Shown here one piece after another: positions 55,271 to 64,000 of a DNA stretch of 64,000 bases. This DNA is from Megalobrama amblycephala. Taxonomy: Eukaryota > Chordata > Actinopteri > Cypriniformes > Xenocyprididae. The stretch covers positions 6,013,013-6,077,012 of the forward strand of contig NC_063049.1 of the NCBI RefSeq assembly GCF_018812025.1, written 5' to 3'. Positions within the stretch are counted from its first letter, which is position 1, and every line of letters begins with the position of its first letter. The notes beneath the pieces were generated by a model. That model saw only the letters and a list, made by a program, of their open reading frames with translations, was not told where the DNA came from and made no database searches. Both the position numbers and the translations under genes were made by a program.

Positions 55271-57074
55271 TGACGCCCCCGTATACCATCACTAAGGTCC
55301 TGATACCATGTGTTAACTGAACCTCTGTATCATGATTTCTTTGTTTCTTTCTTATTGTTCTAAATTGATCATGAACTGTCATCTATATGACTGAGATGTC
55401 CAGGGTGCTCTTCTTCTACATTTTGTAAAATATACAGGCCACTCTTGACGGCTTATCCTCAGTCATCTCTTCACGTTCTCTCTTTGTCAAACAGGTATGT
55501 GGAAACCTGCCACAAACTGCAGCAATGACATCTTAACTGCCATACTGTGATCTCAGAGTGCAGAACTGTTCATTACTTAATTTATCTAGTTAATAAGTTT
55601 ACTCTTTATTAGTTTGTGCCTAGAGATGAAAATACCTCATTTATGTTTTTGTTTTTGAACACAACTAGACTGTATGAGTGTGAGAGAGTTTCACTTCAGA
55701 CATCAAGAGCACGCAAATCCAAATGAAATGGGTCAATGCACCTGTGCATCAAGCAATACTTTCACTGTTTAGAATGTTTGTAACTCAGAATCACATGCAA
55801 GTCATGCTTCAAACTCTCCAGCTTATTCTTATTAGCTCTACTATTAGCTACATAGATGAGAAAACAAAGTTTTAAAGAATAAAGAAACATGCAGAAACAC
55901 TTAGAAAGATGAATATTCATGAGATCATTTTACTCATTTAGATAGTTGTGGAAATATGATACCAGCATGTTCCATTTACCTCTTACATAACCAGGTTAAC
56001 CTTGTGACTGCTAAAAAGCCGCATCCCACTCACTTTTCAGTTGGATTCCAGACTTATGCAATAATGTGTTTATTCATCTGACTGTTCTCTTGTCATGTTG
56101 AGTTCACAATGGAAAATTCAAATACATTTTCACGAGAGATCAATACGGTAGACAGATGAAAGCACAAATACCCACATATTCACACGTTCAAACCAAATGT
56201 CAGAATCGCATTGACACTTACCACATGTGGGAAACCTCAGTGTAACTCAGGCTTTGGTTTAACGTTAAACTTTAACTTATTTAAACTGTGAGATAAAGGA
56301 ATCAAGGTCACAATTTTCATAAAGTGAGACCCCTTTCTGAATATAAAATATACATTTTAAGAAACTTTGCTAACTTGTGATTTGTTTTTGTTCAGTTGTG
56401 TTGCTTGAGGCTACTGAACAGTGAGTAAGATTTCATGAACAGTAAGTGTACTGAACTGAGTGAGAGATCTGTGTAATGCTGTTTTCTGAAGCAGATCTTG
56501 CGACCACAATTCAGTGACATCAGTTAAAACAGGAAAAGTGCAAAAAGTCTGTTGTGCTTGCATGTACAAAGGTGGTCTCGGTGAGCACAATCAGAAAATG
56601 TCACACAGATCCTCATATAATCAACGGAAATGACCTAGATTCAATGAGTTGCATATATTTACAAAGCATTTAGGTAACTAGAAATGCTGTTTGTTCAGAA
56701 TTAAATTTGAGATATGTAAAACAAAGTCATATAAACTCAAACACACATACAGACTGATCACACAGGGCCAATAGCCAAGCAAATTGGCACTAATCAATCA
56801 TACTTTTTAAAAGCATCACATCTTGACAAAGAAGCTTCAGGCTCAGTGTAACTCAGACGTACACTGAGTTACACAGGCTTCCATCTGTGCTACTTCATTG
56901 TTTTGATGAAGTTACAGTTATTATAAATTGTTTAAAGTTGTAATAACAAAGAATGAGTTGATGTGTCCAAACTTTTGACTGGTGCATTATCATCAATTCT
57001 AAAACATATAAACTATATTTCATTCAGCATTGGTTTTGGTGATCTCAGAGTCTGGAGAAGGTCATGTTTTTCTC
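55271..57074. other. Downstream flank and possible 3' UTR of the cd2-like gene
   Basis: No ORF with a known domain. A minus-strand AATAAA at 56074-56069 is a possible but distant poly(A) signal. Confidence 0.35.
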
Positions 57075-57235
57075 TCATTGGGGTTCAACAGCAGGTGGAC
57101 CTCGAGGGCTGGGCAGGGGCGGAAGAGGACGCTGGCTTTTGGAAGGCCTTTGAGATTCGCTTCTCTGCATGTACGGCTCATCAGGCTGATTTGCATTATC
57201 TGGCATTAGAGAGACGAGTCGAAACTCTGCTTCCT
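57075..57235 (-). CDS. cd2: cd2-like exon 6: proline-rich cytoplasmic tail and stop
   Basis: 53 residues (273-325) and stop TGA at 57077-57075, acceptor TTCCGCAG. The tail holds RPLPPLPSPRGPP, a class I SH3-ligand core (RxLPPLP). One tyrosine, in EPYMQR, does not fit ITIM, ITSM or ITAM patterns. The PPPPGHR repeats that bind CD2BP2 in mammals are absent. Confidence 0.82.
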
Positions 57236-59529
57236 CTGCGGAACAGACAGATACAGCAGAAATTGAAACAATTGGTTTGAGAATGTTCAGAAACACACCC
57301 ACACTGAAAGACATTATTACCTCAATCAGACCTATGTCTGCTTTCTGAAAACAGTTCACTGGGAACTTATACCTTTTGCCTTCCTCTTGCTTCGGCTGCA
57401 GCAGCGGCATACACAGACTAGGCAGATGATGAAGAGTATAAGAAGGAAACTTGCTCCTCCAGACAGGATCACCAGCATCCACCAGAAATCGAAGCCAAAT
57501 AGTAATTTCTTTTCAGTCACATCTAATTAAGGATCAAATACAAACAAACAAAAAACATTATAATTACCACCATTTATCATTTCAGCAACTGCAAAAAGAT
57601 TCAAAAACACAATTTCTCTTTCTGCACAAACTTAAACAAACAGACAATAAGCAGGTCTGAATCACGACAGAAAAACCTGAAAGAGTTTACTGTAATGATC
57701 GTCTGTCTGTACATCGACCCACTTATTACACAGCTGCTTACCAACTAAATGGACATGAAATATTGATCTGAGCTGAAATGATTTTAATATGTGAGAAGAT
57801 TATAATTTGAGAGAGATAAAACTATGACAGCGACATAGAAAACCAATTGTCTGTGACAACATTCAATTATACAATTTAGCATCATTATACAAAAATATTC
57901 ACAGAATTTTGTGATTGACCAAACAGAATAAATTATTCCAAATTACTGAAATATGTTTTATGTAAATGCAATATATGATCTCTTTTTTTTTCTTTTTACA
58001 AAATAACATTTTAACAATAATGATATAATTTAAATTGACAAATATTCAAGTTTAATAAAAGCAGCTTCATGACTGAAATTCCTCAAAGGCCGCTCTGTGG
58101 CAGGAAACATGATCATGAGGAACTTTGTGACAGAAATAGACATTTACCGTCATCTTTATTTTCGTTGTTGCTGTTCTCTTCTTTTTCTTTGTCTTTGTTT
58201 GCATTTGTTGTATGTACACCTTTAAATGGATTATAAAAATATTCTTAGAGTCAACTAATTAAACCAATGTTGTCATACATGAGAATATAACATGTAGAAT
58301 GATTTCTTCAGATATATGAACCTGTGTCAGAGCACACCGGCTGAACATCTTTTGCTGTCTTTTTGCTGATCATGTTGCTGAGTGTGCATGAGAACTTATC
58401 TCCAGATTTGAGCTCAGACGAGCTGACATGTAAAACAGCATGTGTCGTCTTTGACTCCTCTCCATTTTTCGTCCAGGACACAAAAACCTCATTGCTATTC
58501 AAAGGAATACAAGTCAGATTGACTCCTTCTTCCACACACTGGACTATGACTGAAGGTTCAGGCACCGGCTCTGAAACACACACACAACAGCAAGTCTTAA
58601 TGCTAAAAGACACTCTTGGTCCTGCTTTGAAAAGGCAAAAACAGAGGAAAGAAAAGAGATATATCTATAATGCAGGTTTAAATCGCAGCAGACCACAAGC
58701 TTGTACGTACCTAGAACACAGAGCTTCTCTACGGTTTTCTTTATTGATTTTCCATCTTTGTCATAGACTTCGCCTGTGTACTCCCCAGATTTGCTCTTCT
58801 GTATGTTGTCCAGTATAATAGATCCATAGCGGTTAACGGTGAGCCCTTCGTTCTTAACATTTGAGCCTCTTTTTACATACACCCTCATTTTATCATGTGT
58901 CCAGGTCAAGTGGCTGTCCTGTGGTAATTCTTCATCACCCAGTTGAATCACAACATTTTCACCCACTGCTTTGTAGTTACATGAAGATACAGATTTACCT
59001 AAAAAAATAAAGTGGTATTAAAAGTTTGAGCAAAAGGATCAATAACAGAGTGAGAAATGCTGCTGTTGCGTATCGAGCAGTCATGACTTTTCACTATTGC
59101 TGACATGATTTAACACAGACACACGTGAGAGAAAAGACTGATATCTTAAAACACTTTTGCTCAAAGGAATAGGTCTTACATGGGAAACACAAGACTGAGT
59201 GAATAAACATTCATATGAAACCTTATAGATTGCTATGAAATGTGAATGGTTTTAATTGTAAGTAATAAAAACTATCTGTAGAAAGCAGAAAAGTTTAGGT
59301 TTTTGTTCCACAACTTTGAGGACTAAAAAATTAAACTAAAATTCAATCCAAAACCAAAAACCACACAAATAATTTCTTAATTGGTGTAGAAATAATTCAC
59401 GGTGAAGAACATTTGTGTATAATGAGACATGTAGCATTAGAGAAAATATATATAACTGATGAATAACTTACCAGAGGAGAAGATGAAGATTAAACTGAAG
59501 AGGAGAATGAATGTCAAGTTTTGCAGCAT
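57075..59529 (-). CDS. cd2: CD2-like T-cell adhesion receptor; whole spliced gene
   Basis: Six coding exons join in frame at phase 1: 59472-59529, 58711-58998, 58322-58570, 58148-58219, 57373-57522, 57075-57235 (978 nt, 325 residues; human CD2 has 351). Order: signal peptide 1-19, V domain 20-115, C2 domain 116-198, charged stalk 199-222, transmembrane about 236-261, tail to 325. Mammalian CD2 binds CD58 or CD48 on partner cells and signals through a proline-rich tail. Shared marks: a V domain without the usual B-F disulfide, with GSIILDNIQ and YDKDGKS (human GTLKIKHLK, YDTKGKN); a C2 domain with four cysteines at 127, 136, 177 and 195; a proline-rich tail with RPLPPLP at 308-314. There is no ITSM, which argues against a SLAM-family receptor. 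Its place directly upstream of ptgfrn on the same strand is the mammalian arrangement. Orthology is an inference from domains plus synteny; a lineage-specific CD2/CD48 relative is the alternative. Confidence 0.82.
57373..57522 (-). CDS. cd2: cd2-like exon 5: transmembrane segment
   Basis: 50 codons, residues 223-272; acceptor TTAATTAG, donor GGTATAA. A hydrophobic stretch WWMLVILSGGASFLLILFII is followed by a cysteine cluster (CLVCVCRCC) and the basic stop-transfer SRSKRKAK. The cysteines next to the membrane are possible lipidation sites. Confidence 0.85.
58148..58219 (-). CDS. cd2: cd2-like exon 4: charged membrane-proximal stalk
   Basis: 24 codons, residues 199-222, rich in K, E, N and D (NANKDKEKEENSNNENKDD). 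Length is a multiple of three with phase 1 on both sides and donor GGTAAAT; the acceptor CATTTAAAG has a poor pyrimidine tract. Skipping it would leave the frame intact, so it may be an alternative cassette. Real use needs transcript support. Confidence 0.6.
58322..58570 (-). CDS. cd2: cd2-like exon 3: C2-type Ig domain with four cysteines
   Basis: 83 codons, residues 116-198; acceptor GTGTTTCAG, phase 1. Cysteines at 127, 136, 177 and 195 repeat the human pattern (TC, LTC, FKC, VSC), which forms two disulfides. W148 is in the strand C position and NLT (133-135) is a sequon. The donor G|GTTCAT is weak, but it is the one that keeps the phase. Confidence 0.83.
58711..58998 (-). CDS. cd2: cd2-like exon 2: V-type Ig domain without canonical cysteines
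   Basis: 96 codons, residues 20-115; acceptor TTTTTTTAG, donor GGTACGT, phase 1 both ends. Strand B reads NVVIQL and strand F reads GEYTGEV, so neither canonical Ig cysteine is present, as in CD2 and CD58 domain 1. Two other cysteines, at 26 and 113, lie near the domain ends. W52 is in the strand C position. Confidence 0.85.
59472..59529 (-). CDS. cd2: cd2-like exon 1: signal peptide
   Basis: ATG at 59529-59527 begins MLQNLTFILLFSLIFIFSS, a typical signal sequence, ending in a split Gly codon and donor GTAAGT. Confidence 0.85.
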
Positions 59530-62244
59530 TTTCACACAGGTCTCTGAGTGAGCTGCTGTGTTTTAAGATGTCAGGCTCTCAGTGGTCTAGTTTCCTGTGT
59601 GCGCGTCTCTGGGAGTGTGAGCGGGTAACGCTGAGCTCCAGCGCTGACGGTAATTCAGAGGAGATTATAATGAGATCTGAATTTCATTTTTATTGTGTAT
59701 GTTGAGACAAAACAGTATAGAAAATGAAATCTGTTCATATTTTGGTCCATATAAGGAAAACAGTTTCTAAACCATACTAAATGAAGTGTTTTGAAAAAGT
59801 AAAAATGCAGAAAGTTGTCTTTGATGGGTAGGTTTAGAAGTAGGGTTAGTGTAGGGGGAGAAAATATACAATCTGTACAGTATAAAAATCATTATGTTGA
59901 TGAAAAGTCTATGTGTGTGTGTAAGAGAGAGAGAAAGAGAGAGAGAGTGCTAAAAGTTCACCCAAAAATGAAAATTATCCCATGAGTTATTCACCCTCGA
60001 GCCATCTTTTTGGCATGAACTAATAATTTTTGAGTGAACTAACCCTTTAAAATGTATTTCTAAACATTTTACGAAACACTTGATATGAACACCAATGTCC
60101 CCTCTAATTTTTTTTTAAACTTCTCTATTAAGCGCACATTTTGGCCACCTGAGCAAAAACTTTCTTTAAATCAGACCTGTACAAAAAAAATGGTTTTATC
60201 ATGCAACTGTAACATTTAACTTTAATGTACCATTTCTATTTTATTTAACCCTTGATGTAACTTAGTGATGTTAAATCTTATTTTTGAAAACAAGCAGTTC
60301 AGTCACTAAATTAAGCACATTTTACTTTATATTTTTTCACATTGCTGTATTAACTGTACCAGTCTTTACCAAGAAATTCTATTAAAAATAATTTAAAAAT
60401 CTCATGCAGGACAGTCCAGTTCTTTATAATAATAATATGAGCAGTTACACTGATGGTTTGGGACAACCATGTGTTTTTGTACAGTCAATTCTTAGCAACA
60501 GACAGTGTTAAACCATCAAAATTAAATGTTTATTGCTTATCAATTTCCCAGATTTCTATACCACGAGGTTTCAAGATTTTTAGTGGCAATGAGCCCTAAA
60601 TGATCCCCTTGTGAGATCAATTCTTTATTAGGCTTACATTATATTATGTTTTATTATATTATAATCTTGAAGTATTTAAACTGATACACAGTATTATATC
60701 AGCTTAAATGCTTCAATTTATTTTAATATATTATAATATGAAAACAAACTGAAGCATTCAAACAGATCTTATAGCTGAATATTTTTAAGAAAAGTGAACA
60801 TGTTAACTCTTTTATAGTTATCTAAACATCCCAGAAACCCACAGCACCACCTCACACAATAATCTATTTAAACTGAGGTATAAAACTGAGGTATTTTGAG
60901 TGGTGGGTGTGTGAATGTAAATGTCTCAGAGTTTTGTTAGCATTCTGTGTCCATCATCCGTTATTTCCGAAACCCCTTCAATAAAACATGTTTTATGTAA
61001 CACTTCTTTTTGTTTCCTGTTGTCTCTCGTATTGAGCTATTTAGTCAGCAAACATGACAATATTCTTACCGCGACAGACTTGGCTCAGGCCCGCCAAAGA
61101 GTATAGAACCCAAGAGACGACACTCTGATACTTTTTGGGCAACAGTCACTAGATGGCGCTATGGGGTGAAACCTGCGCGAAGCTGAGAGGGCACATTGAT
61201 GAACACAATTAATGTCCAATAAAGGTTGGTTTAAAGCACTTAATTTATGCATGGCTAATCTGTTTTTTTTTTGTTTTGTTTTTTTTCTTGTAATAGATCA
61301 CAATCATTTCAATCTCTTTCTCAAAATTATTTTTACTTTGCATTTTCTTGCCAGGTTTTTTTTATCAAATGAATTTGTCACTCAGAATGAGGTTCATAAT
61401 ACCAGATGAACATGACACTGTCATTCCTTCAGTGCAATGCTGCCATCTGGAGGAGATGTGAAGATTGTGACAGAGAGGCAACATGCCAAACCAATATGCA
61501 ATCCCTACATACAGTATATCGTACGTAATATGGGTTATGCAGAGTAAACCGTGCACATGAGTCCATGACCAGCGGCCCTAAGAGAAAATTCATGGGAAAA
61601 AATAAGGGAAAATTAAAGAAATTAAAGTTGCGTGTTTTGTTTGTATTTTTGTTTACAAATTGTGAAATATTTTATAATAATTATTATTATTATTTTATTA
61701 TTATTACGTAACATAATTATAATTTTTAAAATGAGCTTCCTCTCGAATCACTGCCAGCAAACAGCAACTTCTCATTCTGATAAATCGCCCATATGATGAT
61801 TTGACAAAATGCTCCGTATACTGCAACAATTAGTTGAACAAATAGATTAGAGATTTCCGATCTCCAAAGTTTTTGAAGCGTCAAAGTTTCATTTGCAAAG
61901 GCAGTCTATGGAATAAAATCTGACAGCATTCTGTCATCAAAAAGATTTCCATTTGTCTTCCGAAGATGAACGAAAGTCTTACGGGTGTGTAACGACATGA
62001 ATTCCAGAATTCTTTAATCAACTCCTTATTAAAGAAACATTTCCGTGAATGTTGTCATTTTTACCCTGACCAGAAGTATCTATTTTAGTTTATAAGGATT
62101 GCTAATGTGTCGTCATCATGACGTATTCCCTGGTGAACGCAAAGCATTTGGGAATCCGCGGCACAAACATACATAAGGCACCAGACTTCTTTGCATGGAG
62201 GGAAGAACGCAGTGTTCAAGATGCCGTCTACCTGCTGTGTTATA
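59530..62244. other. Upstream flank of the cd2-like gene
   Basis: A short family B remnant near 59950-60050 and two CTCF-like motifs (61146-61159 plus, 61440-61453 minus). No gene seen. Confidence 0.45.
59664..59671 (-). promoter_or_regulatory. Possible TATA-like element of cd2-like gene
   Basis: ATTATAAT lies about 135 bases upstream of the start codon in an otherwise unremarkable 5' flank. The motif is short and palindromic, so this is only a candidate. Confidence 0.22.
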
Positions 62245-62842
62245 CAGTAACTTCAAGTTGCTGCAGCAGGCCCAGGTCTTTTTTACAGATGGATGGGTCC
62301 AGGACCTGGAGATTGTAAAAGTGGGGCAGAAAACCGTCGTCCGTTCAAAGGTATGCTAATGTTTTAAGCACCACACTCCTCGCTCTCTCTCATCTATCTG
62401 CGTGCAGTCAGAATTCAACAAACCAGCGTGTGTGTGATATTTTGGTTGGGTGACAGTTGTAGGTTACAGTTTGACAAGTTTACAGTTTGACAAAAGCACA
62501 TTGTGTCTTATTGTGAGTATACACAAATATAAGTAAACACTTTGCAGTTTGAAAGATGTCCTGTATGAACAAAATGACGGAGTATGTTTTTATGTTTCCA
62601 TGGTTCGATCGTGCCCGCGCCTCTCTCTCTCACACACACGCACGCACACGCACGCACTGGTTTGTTGAATTCTGAATGCACGCAGATAGATGAGAGAGAG
62701 CGAGGAGTGTGGTGCTTAAAACATTTGAACGGACGACAGTTTTCTGCCCCACTTTTACAATTTCCAGGTCCTGGTCCCATCCATCTGTAAAAAAGACCTG
62801 GGCCTGCTGCAGCGACTTGAAGTTACTGAAAACTTCGTGTGT
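62245..62842. repeat. Large inverted repeat, arms about 180 bp
   Basis: ttcaagttgctgcagcaggcc, gtgcttaaaac/gttttaagcac, agagagcgagga/cctcgctctct and the tctgtaaaaaagacctgg arm pair at 62245-62425 and 62655-62842. Likely a fold-back element. Confidence 0.7.
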
Positions 62843-62881
62843 GTATGCATTAAAGGATTAGTTCACTTTTAAATAAACTTT

Positions 62882-63323
62882 TGGTAACACTTTACTTGAA
62901 GGGGTGTGCATAAGACATGACACCTTCATAATCATGACATGACACATGTCATGAATATGAAGGAGGTTTTATGAATGTTTATGACAACTGTCATTAAGTG
63001 TCATTCACTCAATTATGTCATTTTTAATGCAAAGATGACACTGTTTGAGATGTCCGAGTTATGACAACTTGACATAAACCAACACATCATAACCTGTCAG
63101 TGTCTTTGTCATGACAACTTGACATCATTTAGCTTTATGGGTTAACATTACATTAAACTGTCATGTGGTTGGTTTTGACATGAGGCCATTATAATAGTGT
63201 CATGAATATGTATCTTGAGCTCAAGTACAGTGGTACAAATTGAACTTGTCATTAAAATGTCATTAAGTGACAATACTCTGACAAATAATTTTATAACAGC
63301 GTCATGACTATTTTTCATTTCAT

Positions 63324-63360
<37 letters not shown>

Positions 63361-64000
63361 CCTCCAACAGAAGGTCAGATAATAGACAATTTCAAATTTC
63401 TTAAAAAAGATGACACTGTTATAAAATAATGGTAACACTTTATTTTAGGGTCTTTTAACTAGTTGCTTATTACTATTAGCATTCATATGGCTAAAATATT
63501 GGCTATTTATTAGTACTTATAAAGCACATATTAATGCCTTATTCTGCATGATCTTATTCTACATTCTTAATCCTACCCAATACCTAAACCTAACAATTAG
63601 CTATAATAAGCAGTAAATTAAGAGTTTATTGAGGGAAAAGTCATAGTTAATCATTTGTATATGTGTTCCCTATACTGAAATGTTACCAAAATAATGTAAT
63701 GTAATGTTAACCCATAAAGCTAATTAGTTTTTTTTAAGTTTGATAATCAATCTGCTATGTCATGTTTATGACAGGTTATGATGTTTTGCTAATGTCAAGT
63801 TGTCATGACAAAGACACTGACAGGTTATGATGTGTTGGTTTATGTCAAGTTGGTGTAACAAAGACATCTCAAACAATGTCATCTTTGCATTAAAAATGAC
63901 ATAATTGAGCGAATGACATTTAACGACAGTTGTCATAAACATGCATAAAACCTCCTTCATATTCATGACACGTGTCATGTCAAGATTATGAAGGTGTCAT
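62882..64000. repeat. Long fold-back repeat running off the window edge
   Basis: Arms 62900-63150 and 63705-64000 are inverted copies (catgacaccttcataatcatgac...; ggttatgatgtgttggtttatg; ...gattatgaaggtgtcat). The loop holds a 63148-63438 segment with poly(T) and a ggtaacactttat...atgttacc element at 63431-63688. The right arm ends at the window edge. Confidence 0.75.

Noticed and set aside
58363..58818. 151-codon plus-strand ORF
   Set aside because: Antisense of cd2-like exons 2 and 3.

Overview
The window looks like vertebrate nuclear DNA from a teleost, most likely a cyprinid-type fish. The only convincing genes are split by GT-AG introns (one GC-AG), all at phase 1. They encode immunoglobulin-superfamily proteins closest to vertebrate PTGFRN and CD2. 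Everything else is AT-rich intronic or intergenic DNA packed with MITEs, Tc1/mariner, hAT, piggyBac-like and Harbinger-like remnants and microsatellites, a mix familiar from zebrafish and carp genomes. The species cannot be named from sequence alone.

Gene layout. Both genes are on the minus strand. cd2-like (57075-59529) has six coding exons and a predicted 325-residue product: signal peptide, a CD2-type V domain without the canonical disulfide, a four-cysteine C2 domain, a charged stalk, a transmembrane segment and a proline-rich tail with a class I SH3 ligand. ptgfrn (5604-47945) has eight coding exons and a predicted 750-residue product: signal peptide, five V-type Ig domains, a transmembrane segment, a juxtamembrane Cys pair and a short basic tail ending LMDLEMD. 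The order and orientation (CD2 directly upstream of PTGFRN, same strand) match the mammalian IGSF3-CD2-PTGFRN-CD101 block, so the window is a piece of conserved immune-gene synteny. The ptgfrn coding exons join in frame but lack the third Ig domain of mammalian PTGFRN, which would belong in the 14.2-kb intron 3.

Region by region. 1-2466 holds a decayed Tc1/mariner copy with an LTR-like insertion. 2467-5603 is the 3' flank and probable 3' UTR of ptgfrn. 5604-24089 carries the five 3'-most ptgfrn exons (D4, D5, split D6, TM/tail), separated by introns with TTAA-flanked MITEs, a 140-bp (TA)n tract and a hAT element with a nested MITE carrying a THAP-like segment. 24090-38296 is the large intron 3, with stacked transposons, including a nested four-element cluster at 29029-32035. 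38297-47945 carries D2, D1 and the signal exon. 47946-48320 is a CpG-rich probable promoter. 48321-57074 is intergenic. 57075-59529 is the cd2-like gene. 59530-64000 is upstream DNA with CTCF-like motifs and a long fold-back repeat running off the right edge.

Functionally, CD2 is a T/NK-cell adhesion and costimulatory receptor, and PTGFRN (EWI-F/CD9P-1) is a tetraspanin partner. They are neighbours by ancestry of the Ig superfamily rather than members of one pathway. No prokaryotic or viral system, CRISPR array or rRNA was seen.
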